A DNA stretch of 64,000 nucleotides from NCBI GenBank assembly GCA_937922235.1, contig CAKZVC010000008.1, positions 1 to 64,000 of the forward strand, in the 5' to 3' direction. This document shows positions 18,061 through 25,727 of this stretch, piece by piece. Position 1 is the stretch's first letter, and each line of letters begins with the position of its first letter. This DNA is from an uncultured Acidimicrobiales bacterium (GTDB lineage Bacteria; Actinomycetota; Acidimicrobiia; Acidimicrobiales; SHLQ01). The notes beneath the pieces are model-generated. The model was not told the origin of the DNA. It saw only the letters and a list, made by a program, of their open reading frames with translations, and ran no database searches. The position numbers and the translations under genes are program-made.

Positions 18061-18407
18061 ACCCGCATCGTACCCCTCCCCCAATTGGGGTCAGGCCTCA
18101 ACAACTAACAAGTAATCAGCGGGGTCAGGCCTCAACAACTAACAAGTCCCAGCGAGATCGTTGATTGTGCAGGGTTTCCACAAACGCGCCAGAAATCGAG
18201 CACGGCAAGCCTCAAACCCCTCGGCGAACGCCCGAGCCTGTTCTGGAAGGGTTTTCGACCCACTTGTTAGTTGTTGAGGCCTGACCCCAAGCCCAACTTG
18301 TTAGTTGTTGAGGCTCGACCCCACTACCGGGTGGCAAAATCGCGGCCTGAGCTCGAAGCTGCGGAGCCGGTTCGAGCTGACGCGGCCTCCGGCCAGCAAT
18401 CGAACGC
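18061..18407. repeat. dxr-cdsA spacer, part 1: four copies of a 27-bp repeat plus a degraded family A copy
   Basis: A 27-bp unit, starting GGGGTCAGGCCTCAAC and ending CTAACAAGT, occurs directly at 18087-18113 and 18121-18147, and inverted at 18262-18288 and 18296-18322 (one transposition difference in the last). The two pairs face each other across 114 bp and could fold into a long hairpin. 18323-18407 holds a degraded family A copy with the remnant GCCGCGATTTTGCCACC on the minus strand. No gene is seen. Confidence 0.8.
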
Positions 18408-18521
18408 CGCCTCGGGCGCCCAGGCTGCGTGCCGCTTGAACGCTCCCCGAAGGGAGTGACATTGCTTCAGGACCGTGCCGCCAAAATCGGCGACGAAGTC
18501 GCTGGCGGCTAAGGCCTGAAG
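18408..18521 (-). repeat. Family A element, stacked copy not abutting a gene
   Basis: On the minus strand, arms CTTCAGG / CCTGAAG (18515-18521 and 18465-18471) enclose GCCGCC-AGCGACTTCGTCGC-CGATTTT-GGCGGC. The tail then shows hairpins CTCCCTTCGGGGAG, GCGT-loop-ACGC and GCC-CGA-GGC. Same architecture as the gene-end copies, but placed directly behind the cdsA copy. Confidence 0.75.
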
Positions 18522-18618
18522 CCTCCGTGGCGCTTGAACGGCCCCCGGAGGGGACGTGATGTCTGATCGTGCAGGTGGCAAAATCGCGGCGGAGCCGCTG
18601 CCACCGAAACGATCAGAC
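18522..18618 (-). repeat. Family A 3'-end element containing the cdsA stop codon
   Basis: Palindrome 18561-18618: arms GTCTGATCGT and ACGATCAGAC, extended inward by GGTGGC / GCCACC, enclose AGCGGCTCCGCCGC-GATTTT. The cdsA stop TGA (18613-18615) lies inside the outer arm. The tail 18522-18555 has CCCCTCCGGGG and CCGT-TCAAGCGCC-ACGG hairpins and is truncated where the next copy begins. Confidence 0.85.
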
Positions 18619-20280
18619 TTTGTAGAAGACTGCTTCGGCGAAGTAGAAGACGGCTGGCAGGACGAACAGGAGTGCGTCGAAGCGGTCGAGGAATCCACCG
18701 TGTCCTGGGAGGATCGATCCCATGTCCTTGATGCCGAGATCTCGCTTGAGGAGCGATTCGCTTAGGTCACCAAGTGGCGCCACAACGGCGCCGATGAGTC
18801 CGAGGATCGCAGCTTCGCGGTAGCCACCAAGCGATTCGAACGGCTCCATCAGGTCGCGGAGCACGCCCATGAACACGATCGAGGCAACAAAGCTGGCGAT
18901 CGCTCCACCGATAAGACCTTCGACGGTCTTGTTGGGGCTCACTGCAGCGAGCGGGGTTCGACCGAAGCTTCGGCCGGCAAAGAATGCACCGACGTCGTAG
19001 CCAACCGTCACGATGATCGCTGCGAGCAGAAGCCCAGTGCCGTCATCGCCGTTGATTCCCCAGCGGTTTGCAATCTCGAGACTGGCGGCGCCGAAGCTGC
19101 CGAGCACGCCGATGTAGGCAACGCCGAGCAAGGTGACACCCAGGTTCATCACGGGCATCTCGGTAGACACGCCAGACAGGAACCACAGCAGGCCGAAGAT
19201 CACCGACAACGCCATGACGAGTGCGACCGCTTGGGTGCCGCGGAAGTACACCGCTAGCGGAAGGGAGATCGATGCGGCCAATCCGAGCAGCGTTGCGGGC
19301 TGGTATCCAGCGACCCGGAGGGCGTTGTAGAACTCGCCCGCTGAAAGAGCGACGATGACCACGATGAGCAGAAGCGCCAGGAGTGGGCCGATAGTGAGCG
19401 CCACGATTGCGATGCCGAGCAGCGCCACACCGGTGATGATGCGGGACTGCATGTCGCTCCCGGTACCGATTTCTTCGCCGAAGTCTTCGGCGGCGAACTC
19501 GTTCTGGTCGTCGTAGGTGAAGAAGCGTTCGCCCGAGTCCGCACCGATCTGCACCATTGCTGGTTCGTCGGGTGCTGGAGCTGGACCAGGGTCCCATGCC
19601 TCGGGTTGTGGGGCGGACTCGCCTTCGCCCCACGACGGAGCTGAAGCTGACAGATCGGACCAGGCTTCGAGGTCGTCTTCGTCGCCAGGTTCGACGTCGA
19701 GCGCAATCGCCTCGCCGGTTGGGGTGTCTTCGGAGATAGAGACAGAATCGTTTGCTGCTGGAGTCGTCCAGTCATCAAGCGAAGCCGTCTTGGGCTCGTC
19801 GTCGATATCGAGTGAGCTCGGATCATCTCCGGCGTCGCCGAACACGCTGCTCGTGCTGCCAGAGTCGCCAAACACACTATTGGACGGGCCGTCCGCATCG
19901 CCGATGATCACGGTGTCAAGGCCCGGATCCTCTGGCAGATCGGGAATGTCGGCCGCTTCGAGCGCTTCCGTTGCGTCGCCGACCTTGTCGCCAAAGCCGC
20001 CAACGTCGGGGGCATCGAGATCGGGCTCGTCACTGTCGATGCCGCCGAGAGGAAGCTCGGGTTCGGCATCACCGAAGACCGAGCTCGACTCGGGAAGGTC
20101 GATGGCGTCACCGAAGACCGAGCTCGAGTCGGGCAGCTCGTCGCCGGCATCGCTGAAGACTGAGCTCGCTTCGGGCAGCTCGTCGCTGTCACCAAAAACT
20201 GAGCGCGAGCCAAGATCTGGTTCGTCACCAAAGACTGAGCGGCTCGCGCCGTCGTCTTCGTGTTCGTTGTCGTTATCCAC
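18613..20280 (-). CDS. cdsA: Phosphatidate cytidylyltransferase with long acidic N-terminal extension
   Basis: CdsA makes CDP-diacylglycerol from phosphatidate and CTP in the inner membrane. The last 270 residues carry about eight membrane segments and the family signature SLLKRDLGIKDMGS...PGHGGFLDRFD. Upstream lies an unusual acidic, disordered region of about 280 residues with seven repeats of SVFGD (one is SVFSD), spaced 10-14 residues apart, several followed by xxxLPxSS. I chose GTG 20280 because GGAGGA sits 7 bases before it; an upstream TTG at 20328 abuts the frr stop but has no site. frr is directly upstream. A family A palindrome contains the stop codon. Confidence 0.93.
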   Translation of the reverse strand: MDNDNEHEDDGASRSVFGDEPDLGSRSVFGDSDELPEASSVFSDAGDELPDSSSVFGDAIDLPESSSVFGDAEPELPLGGIDSDEPDLDAPDVGGFGDKVGDATEALEAADIPDLPEDPGLDTVIIGDADGPSNSVFGDSGSTSSVFGDAGDDPSSLDIDDEPKTASLDDWTTPAANDSVSISEDTPTGEAIALDVEPGDEDDLEAWSDLSASAPSWGEGESAPQPEAWDPGPAPAPDEPAMVQIGADSGERFFTYDDQNEFAAEDFGEEIGTGSDMQSRIITGVALLGIAIVALTIGPLLALLLIVVIVALSAGEFYNALRVAGYQPATLLGLAASISLPLAVYFRGTQAVALVMALSVIFGLLWFLSGVSTEMPVMNLGVTLLGVAYIGVLGSFGAASLEIANRWGINGDDGTGLLLAAIIVTVGYDVGAFFAGRSFGRTPLAAVSPNKTVEGLIGGAIASFVASIVFMGVLRDLMEPFESLGGYREAAILGLIGAVVAPLGDLSESLLKRDLGIKDMGSILPGHGGFLDRFDALLFVLPAVFYFAEAVFYKV

Positions 20281-20328
20281 GCCAGATTCCTCCACGCAGC
20301 GAGAGTAGTTGCTGGACTTCCCCAGCAA

Positions 20329-20886
20329 CTAAACCTCGAGCAGTTCCTTTTCCTTGGCATCGCGAGCAGCGTCAATGCTGTTCTCGCTTGATTTCGTGTG
20401 GTCGTCGAGCGTCTTCTCAGCGCGCTCGATGTCGTCTTCGCCCACGCCGTCGATCTCGTCGAGGTCCTTGCGGGCAGAACGACGGAATCCGCGGATCTTG
20501 CCCTTGCCATCTTCGGCCATGCCGTTGATGAGCTTGACCATGTCTTTACGGCGTTCCTCGGTAAGCGGCGGGAACGACAGGCGAAGGGTTCGGCCATCGC
20601 TCGTCGGCGACAGGCCGAGGTCGGAGTTACGGATGGCCCGCTCGATCGCTTCGACGTTGCCGAGATCGTGCGGGTTGATAATCAGTGAGCGAGCTTCGGG
20701 AACCGAGAAAGTCGCAAGTTCCTGCAGCGTCATGGGGACGCCATAGGCCTCGACCTGCAGCTTCTCGATGAACGACGAGCTGGCACGCCCGGTACGGATC
20801 GTGGCCATTTCTTTGCGCGTGTGGCTCACGGCGCCTTCCATCTTGGACGCGGCGTCCTCGATGACCATGTCGATCATTTCACTCAT
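20329..20886 (-). CDS. frr: Ribosome recycling factor
   Basis: RRF splits post-termination ribosomes together with EF-G. The 185 residues show IRTGRASSSFIEKLQVEAYG and PLTEERRKDMVKLI, the two most conserved segments. GGAG lies 8 bases before the ATG. It sits 81 bp downstream of pyrH and ahead of cdsA, the usual actinobacterial order. Confidence 0.97.
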   Translation of the reverse strand: MSEMIDMVIEDAASKMEGAVSHTRKEMATIRTGRASSSFIEKLQVEAYGVPMTLQELATFSVPEARSLIINPHDLGNVEAIERAIRNSDLGLSPTSDGRTLRLSFPPLTEERRKDMVKLINGMAEDGKGKIRGFRRSARKDLDEIDGVGEDDIERAEKTLDDHTKSSENSIDAARDAKEKELLEV

Positions 20887-20967
20887 CTCAACAGCTCCAA
20901 CTCGCGGGTCGTGTCATTCTTGCCCATCAGCAGCCCACTCGGCTACTTGATGGCATCAATCTCGGGG

Positions 20968-21708
20968 TCAGCTCTGAACGAGCGTTCCGACAGACTCGCC
21001 CCGCAGGATCTTTTGTACGTTGTCCTCGCCCATCAAATCGAACATCACGATCGGCAGTTCGTTGTCCATGCACAGGGTGAGTGCTGTGGAGTCCATTGCC
21101 TTGAGGCCCTTCTGGAGAACCTCGATGTGGGTGACTTCATCGATCTTGGTGGCGGAGGGATCGAGCTTTGGGTCTGCGGTGTAAATGCCGCCAAGGCCCG
21201 AGTGTGTGCCCTTCATCATGACGCCAGCTTCGATTTCGACAGCACGAAGCGCCGCGGCCGTGTCGGTGGTGAAGAATGGGTTTCCAGATCCGCCAGCGAA
21301 GACCACGATGCGGTCTTTCTCGAGATGACGTATAGCGCGGCGCCGAATGTACGGCTCGGCTACCTGAGCCATATGGATTGCGCTCATGACCCGGGTTGGC
21401 TGGCCGCGTCGCTCGAGCCGATCCTGCAGCGCCAAGGCGTTAATGACTGTGGCTAGCATGCCCATGTAGTCAGCCTGCGAACGATCCATGCCAGCGCCTG
21501 CGCCAGCTTGCCCACGCCAGATGTTTCCAGCGCCGACCACAATGCCAACGCTCACATCGAAGGCCTCACGAACGGCCACGATGTTGTTGGCGATCGATTG
21601 GACGGTGTCGCCGTCGATCTGCGCCTCAGGCGTCGCAAAGGCTTCACCTGACACTTTCAGCAAAATCCGCCCCCACCGAGGAGTTTCTTTGCTGTTCGTG
21701 TCTGACAT
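20968..21708 (-). CDS. pyrH: UMP kinase
   Basis: PyrH phosphorylates UMP to UDP; bacterial UMP kinases are hexameric amino-acid-kinase-fold enzymes. The 246-residue protein shows LLKVSGEAF near the N-terminus, VVGAGNIWRG, DYMGMLATVINALAL and the GLGGIYTADPK nucleotide segment. Length is normal. It lies 65 bp downstream of tsf. Confidence 0.97.
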   Translation of the reverse strand: MSDTNSKETPRWGRILLKVSGEAFATPEAQIDGDTVQSIANNIVAVREAFDVSVGIVVGAGNIWRGQAGAGAGMDRSQADYMGMLATVINALALQDRLERRGQPTRVMSAIHMAQVAEPYIRRRAIRHLEKDRIVVFAGGSGNPFFTTDTAAALRAVEIEAGVMMKGTHSGLGGIYTADPKLDPSATKIDEVTHIEVLQKGLKAMDSTALTLCMDNELPIVMFDLMGEDNVQKILRGESVGTLVQS

Positions 21709-21773
21709 GTGGTGACGCTCCTATGCGGGGGATTGATTCGTGCGGGTCTCCGGGGAGGCCCGCACCTGTGAGG

Positions 21774-22565
21774 TTAGCTTCCCAGGAATGCCTGGTGGAA
21801 CGCAACGATGCTGCCGCCGTCGAGCGAGTCGCCCACGGAGGTCTTGTCGCCGTTCAGGCCCTGCTCGAGGAGCACCTGCTCGCCGAACCAGCGTGAGAGC
21901 TTGCCGTCCACGATCTTGTCGATCATGTCTTCTGGCTTGCCTTCAGCGCGGGTGAGCTCGACGAGGGTCTCTCGTTCGGTTGCCGCAATCGCCGGGTCGA
22001 TCTCGTCACGGGACAGACCAAGCGGCTTTGCGAATGCGATGTGAAGAGCAACCTCGTGGAGACGACCAGCTTCGACGCCGGAGCCTTCAACGATGACGGC
22101 GTTCACGCCGCGACCGTCCTGCTTGTGCAGGTAGGTGTCGAGCAGGTTGCCCTCAGCGGCTTCGACGCGAGTGACGAGACCAAGCTCGATGTTTTCCTTC
22201 TTGGTGATCTGAAGCTCTTCGATTGCTGCCTGGTGGTTCGCAGCAGCATCGGCGCCGTTGGCAAGCACGTCGGCCACCATGGCGTCGAGCACAGCAATGA
22301 ACTCTTCAGACTTCGCCGCGAAGTCGGTCTCGCTCTTGAGGTGCACGATGGCGGCTGCGCCATCGGCCTCGAGAAGCGAAACGGCGCCTTCGGCGTTGTC
22401 GCGATCGCTACGGGTTGCGGCCTTAGCAAGGCCCTTCTCGCGAAGGATCTTGCGGGCTTCGTCGGCGTCACCGTCTGCTTCGGTGAGGGCCTTCTTTGCG
22501 TCCATCATGCCGGCGCCCGTGGCGTCACGGAGGGCCTTGATGTCCGCTACAGAGATATCTGCCAT
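21774..22565 (-). CDS. tsf: Translation elongation factor Ts
   Basis: EF-Ts exchanges GDP for GTP on EF-Tu. The N-terminal UBA-like region ALRDATGAGMMDAKKAL and the core TDFAAKSEEF / HVALHIAF-like segments are present. At 263 residues it is a little short, because the second half of the dimerisation core is reduced, as in many actinobacteria. It lies downstream of rpsB across a 179-bp spacer with tandem repeats. Confidence 0.96.
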   Translation of the reverse strand: MADISVADIKALRDATGAGMMDAKKALTEADGDADEARKILREKGLAKAATRSDRDNAEGAVSLLEADGAAAIVHLKSETDFAAKSEEFIAVLDAMVADVLANGADAAANHQAAIEELQITKKENIELGLVTRVEAAEGNLLDTYLHKQDGRGVNAVIVEGSGVEAGRLHEVALHIAFAKPLGLSRDEIDPAIAATERETLVELTRAEGKPEDMIDKIVDGKLSRWFGEQVLLEQGLNGDKTSVGDSLDGGSIVAFHQAFLGS

Positions 22566-22590
22566 GTCAGTTCAACTTTCACTTCTAGGT

Positions 22591-22735
22591 CTGTAGGTAG
22601 TCGTGGGATCTCGGCGGGTGCGAAATCTGTAGGTAATCGTGGGATCTCGGCGGGTGCGAAATCTGTAGGTAGTCGTGCGATCTCGGCGGGTGCGAAATCT
22701 GTAGGTAGTCGTGGGATCTCGGCGGAAGTCCGAGA
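22591..22735. repeat. 36-bp tandem repeat (3.7 units) ending in a family C hairpin, between rpsB and tsf
   Basis: Units start at 22591, 22627, 22663 and 22699, each opening CTGTAGGTAGTCGTGGGATC and continuing TCGGCGGGTGCGAAAT with one or two substitutions. The last diverges into a perfect family C hairpin (22717-22735), reading TCTCGG-ACTTCCG-CCGAGA on the minus strand. The array begins ten bases after the rpsB stop and lies inside the rpsB-tsf transcript. There are no spacers, so it is not CRISPR. Confidence 0.85.
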
Positions 22736-22744
22736 AAACAACAG

Positions 22745-23956
22745 CTACTTGCCGGCTTCGGTGTAGCCAGCTGCGGTTGCTGCCTCAGGGGTGCTGAACC
22801 AGATCTCGGCGACCGTCTGCTCGTACCAACGTCCACCAGGCTGGTGGAACTTCAATGAGTCAGCGTTGCCCTTGATCTCGAAGCCTGCTGGCATCGAGCC
22901 GTCCTCGTTTGCGGCGTGGGCGCCGTCAGGAAGGTCGGCGGCGGCTGCTGGTGCTGCCTCTGCGGCTGCAGGAGCTGCGGCCTCTTCTGCTGGAGCTGCG
23001 GCCTCTTCTGCTGCAGGGGCAGCTTCTTCGGCGGGCGCTGCTTCTTCGGCGGCTGCGTCCTTGGCCGCTTCCTTTGCCTCAGCTGCTGCTTCCTTTTCGG
23101 AGGCGATGCGAGCTTCACGCTCGGCGGCTGCACTTGCAGCTGCGGCGCGAGCCTCAGCCTGCTTGGCGTCGTGAGCTGCCTGCTCTTCAGCAGTACGGGC
23201 AGCGGGTGCGGCCGGAGCTGCAGGAGCGGCGTCGGCTTCGACAGGAACGCCAGCCATTTCGGCCTTCTTCGCACGGATGAAACGGCCCTCGAGCACGGCG
23301 TCAGAGATGACACGGCACATGAGCTCGCCAGCGCGGATTGCGTCGTCGTTGCCAGGAATGACGTACTGCACAAGGTCAGGGTCGCAGTTGGTGTCGACGA
23401 CCGCAACAAGTGGCAGACCGAGCTTGTTCGCTTCGGTTACTGCGGTGTGCTCGAGCTTGGTGTCGAGAACGAAGACTGCGTTTGGCGCCTTGGTGAGGTT
23501 GCGGATACCACCGAGGTTGCGCTCGAGCTTGGTGAGCTCACGAGTGATCATGAGCGCTTCCTTCTTCGGCATCGCGTCGAGCTCGCCCGATTCGCGCATG
23601 CGCTCGTATTCCTTCATCTTCGCAACGCGCTTGGAGATGGTCTGGAAGTTGGTGAGCATGCCACCGAGCCAACGCTGGTTGACGTAGGGCATGCCGCACT
23701 TGTCGGCGTAGCTCTGGATCGAGTCCTGAGCCTGGCGCTTGGTGCCGACGAAGAGAATCGTGCCGCCGTTTGCGGTGAGGTCACGAACGTACGTGTAGGC
23801 ATCTTCGAGACGGTTCAACGTTTGGTTGAGGTCGATGATGTAGATGCCGTTGCGCTCGCCGTGGATGAAACGCTTCATCTTCGGGTTCCAGCGACGGGTC
23901 TGATGACCGAAGTGAACGCCCGCGTCGAGCAACTGCTTCATGGAGATGACTGCCAT
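22745..23956 (-). CDS. rpsB: 30S ribosomal protein S2 with C-terminal extension and 'sunset'-like domain
   Basis: Residues 1-235 are a complete S2: [44 protein letters not shown] and VDTNCDPD. The remaining 170 residues are unusual: about 110 residues of Ala/Glu-rich, probably helical or disordered sequence, then a small domain of about 45 residues with [15 protein letters not shown], then [16 protein letters not shown], resembling the 'sunset' domain of actinobacterial proteins. Normal S2 is 230-280 residues. The 222-bp upstream spacer holds the terminator of the M23-like gene and no gene. Confidence 0.95.
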   Translation of the reverse strand: MAVISMKQLLDAGVHFGHQTRRWNPKMKRFIHGERNGIYIIDLNQTLNRLEDAYTYVRDLTANGGTILFVGTKRQAQDSIQSYADKCGMPYVNQRWLGGMLTNFQTISKRVAKMKEYERMRESGELDAMPKKEALMITRELTKLERNLGGIRNLTKAPNAVFVLDTKLEHTAVTEANKLGLPLVAVVDTNCDPDLVQYVIPGNDDAIRAGELMCRVISDAVLEGRFIRAKKAEMAGVPVEADAAPAAPAAPAARTAEEQAAHDAKQAEARAAAASAAAEREARIASEKEAAAEAKEAAKDAAAEEAAPAEEAAPAAEEAAAPAEEAAAPAAAEAAPAAAADLPDGAHAANEDGSMPAGFEIKGNADSLKFHQPGGRWYEQTVAEIWFSTPEAATAAGYTEAGK

Positions 23957-24135
23957 TGTCTAACCTTCCCTGCGGTTTCGATGGACGGGTAGCTCAGGCG
24001 CCGGGGGCGACCGCAGACGAGCTAGCCGGGAATCTCTCGCCGATCACATGGCTGCGATCGTTGGGCAGATTTTGCCCAGAGCAAGGCTATCGGGATCGCT
24101 CCGGCTTCCGCGCCCCATCTCTCCCTGGGATTTCT

Positions 24136-24170
24136 GCCCCGTTTCGGACCCACCAGGTCTGAAACGGGGC
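24136..24170 (-). terminator. Strong hairpin terminator after the M23-like gene
   Basis: A 14-bp stem with one mismatch (GCCCCGTTTC... / ...GAAACGGGGC) begins 9 bases beyond the gene's stop. No clear U-run follows on the minus strand, but the stem is long. It separates the gene from rpsB. Confidence 0.65.
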
Positions 24171-24178
24171 ACAGATCT

Positions 24179-24682
24179 TCAGTCGGGTGTCGCGACCAGG
24201 CGGACGACGACTTTGTAATGCACGAAAAGCGACTCGGGGTCGATGTAGGTGCCGTTGCGTCGGGCGGTGAAGTGCATGGTGTGACCGGCCGTCGCTATGC
24301 GCTGTCCCTTTGTCACGCGCTCCCCTGTCGACACCTCGACCGAGTCGACGAAGCCAACCGTTGTTCGTAGCGACGGGCTGTGTCGGATCGTAACGAAGAG
24401 GTGTCCGCCTACTTGTCCGCTGAACGTGACCGTGCCCGCTGCCGACGCGCGAACGGTCTGGCCGGGCGTCGTGTCGTATTCGAGCCCGCGGTTGCCAGGC
24501 GCGTACGGGCCTGCGGGCGGGCGGAACGGGTCGATGATTGGAGCATCGACCGGCGGATCGTGAAGGTCAGGCGGCACCTGTTGACTGGGCGCTGGTCGGG
24601 ACGCGGCGACGTCAGCGCCAAGCGCAGAGGTCACGCTGAGGACGATCAGTGCAAGGGCAATAGCAACGGCAAGACGCTGCAT
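24179..24682 (-). CDS. Secreted M23-like (LytM fold) protein with altered zinc ligands
   Basis: The 167-residue product has a signal peptide (about 1-23) and a LytM/M23 domain: PGNRGLEYDTTPGQTVRASAAG-type core, TIRHSPSLRTTVGF, then HTMHFTARRNGTYIDP. Canonical M23 enzymes use HxxxD and HxH to bind zinc. Here the first histidine is asparagine and the aspartate is glutamate (NRGLE), although the later histidines remain. It may be a non-enzymatic cell-wall binding or regulator protein, like degenerate LytM domains that activate amidases. An M23 gene next to rpsB is common in actinobacteria. Confidence 0.8.
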   Translation of the reverse strand: MQRLAVAIALALIVLSVTSALGADVAASRPAPSQQVPPDLHDPPVDAPIIDPFRPPAGPYAPGNRGLEYDTTPGQTVRASAAGTVTFSGQVGGHLFVTIRHSPSLRTTVGFVDSVEVSTGERVTKGQRIATAGHTMHFTARRNGTYIDPESLFVHYKVVVRLVATPD

Positions 24683-24765
24683 CGGGGAACTCCCAATCGA
24701 AAGAAACGACAGGGGGAAGTACCAAAACGCTACCTGTCAGCTCCCCGATCCCACCAACCGGGAGA

Positions 24766-24810
24766 TTTGTGAAGGATTTGGACCCTGTCAGGTACCTTTT
24801 CCTTCACAAA
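24766..24810. repeat. 45-bp palindrome between the M23-like gene and the sigma gene
   Basis: Arms TTTGTGAAGGA / TCCTTCACAAA are perfect (11 bp) and enclose an inner near-palindrome GGACCCTGTCAGGTACC. The GGTACCTTTTCC piece resembles the repeats at 5935-6022. It may also terminate transcription. Confidence 0.6.
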
Positions 24811-24828
24811 AACGTGGGGGCTCGGATG

Positions 24829-24916
24829 TGGGCGGAAGTCCCAGCGAAACAGGGAGCGGAGCTCGCGTAGCGACCATGTCGGGTTCCGCGGATCTGGGCG
24901 GAAGTCCCAGCGAAAC
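24829..24916 (-). repeat. Family C hairpins abutting the sigma-factor stop codon
   Basis: On the minus strand, TTTCGCTGGGACTTCCGCCC follows the sigma stop directly, then GATCCGCGG, a segment ending CTCCGCTCCC, and a second GTTTCGCTGGGACTTCCG hairpin (24829-24850). The stem is CTGGG/CCCAG with loop ACTTCCG. Confidence 0.7.
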
Positions 24917-25695
24917 TATGCCGGGCTGTACTCGTTTGCGGCGAGGCGGCTTCGGAGGCGCAAGACTGACTTGGTGTGGATCTGGCAGACACGGCTCTCG
25001 GTTACACCGAGGACGGTTCCGATCTCGGCCAGGGTCAGACCTTCGTAGTAGTACAACGTCAGAACGATCTTCTCTCGTTCGCTCATGCCGTTGATCGACT
25101 CAGCGAGGAGCTGACGCATCTCTTCGATCTCGAAGCTGCCCACTGGGCCAGCTTGCTTGTCAGGAATCGTGTCGCCGAGCGTCATCGAGTCGCCGCGTTC
25201 CCCACCTGAGAGCATTTCGTCGAGAGCGACGACACCTACAAAGGAGATCTTGGTGAGCATCGTCTCGAGCTCGTCGGTGCTGATGTCGAGGGCGTCGGCA
25301 AGTTCTTCGTCGGATGGCGCACGGCCGAGCTTGGCTTCGAGCTTGGCGTTTGCCTGTTCGATTCGCTTTGCCTTGCTGCGGACTGAACGGGGAACCCAGT
25401 CCATCGAGCGAAGCTCATCGAGCATTGCGCCCTTGATGCGCGATATTGCGTACGTTTCGAACTTGTAGCCACGACCCGGATCGAACTTGTCGATGGCGTC
25501 GATCAAGCCAAAGATGCCGTACGAGACAAGATCGGCTTGTTCAACGTTCTGCGGAAGGCCAGCAGCGACTCGTGATGCCACGTACTTCACCAATGGCGAG
25601 TAGTGAACAATCAGCTGATCGCGCACCTCGCGGGTCGGCTTCTTCGTGTAATCACGCCACAAGCCTTCGGCGCGTAGTTTTTCTTGTTCGTCCAC
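24916..25695 (-). CDS. whiG: RNA polymerase sigma-28-type factor (WhiG/FliA family)
   Basis: An alternative sigma-70 factor of 259 residues with regions 2 ([22 protein letters not shown]), 3 and 4 ([23 protein letters not shown], then [14 protein letters not shown]). In Streptomyces WhiG in this locus triggers sporulation; in flagellated relatives the same family drives flagellar genes. No flagellar gene is in the window, so the regulon here is unknown. I chose GTG 25695, preceded by AGGGGA at 9 bases and matching the family length; an in-frame extension reaches well into xerC. It lies 32 bp downstream of xerC. A family C repeat starts at its stop codon. Confidence 0.93.
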   Translation of the reverse strand: MDEQEKLRAEGLWRDYTKKPTREVRDQLIVHYSPLVKYVASRVAAGLPQNVEQADLVSYGIFGLIDAIDKFDPGRGYKFETYAISRIKGAMLDELRSMDWVPRSVRSKAKRIEQANAKLEAKLGRAPSDEELADALDISTDELETMLTKISFVGVVALDEMLSGGERGDSMTLGDTIPDKQAGPVGSFEIEEMRQLLAESINGMSEREKIVLTLYYYEGLTLAEIGTVLGVTESRVCQIHTKSVLRLRSRLAANEYSPA

Positions 25696-25727
25696 GTTTT
25701 TCGATCCCCTGGCTGTTTGCCGCCGTG

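Noticed and set aside
22591-22735. CRISPR-like array between rpsB and tsf
   Set aside because: Units are contiguous without spacers and no cas gene is present; simple tandem repeat.
23985-24050. tRNA-like start (GGGTAGCTCAGGCG) upstream of rpsB
   Set aside because: No anticodon stem, no T-loop GTTCRA and no pairing acceptor arm could be found.
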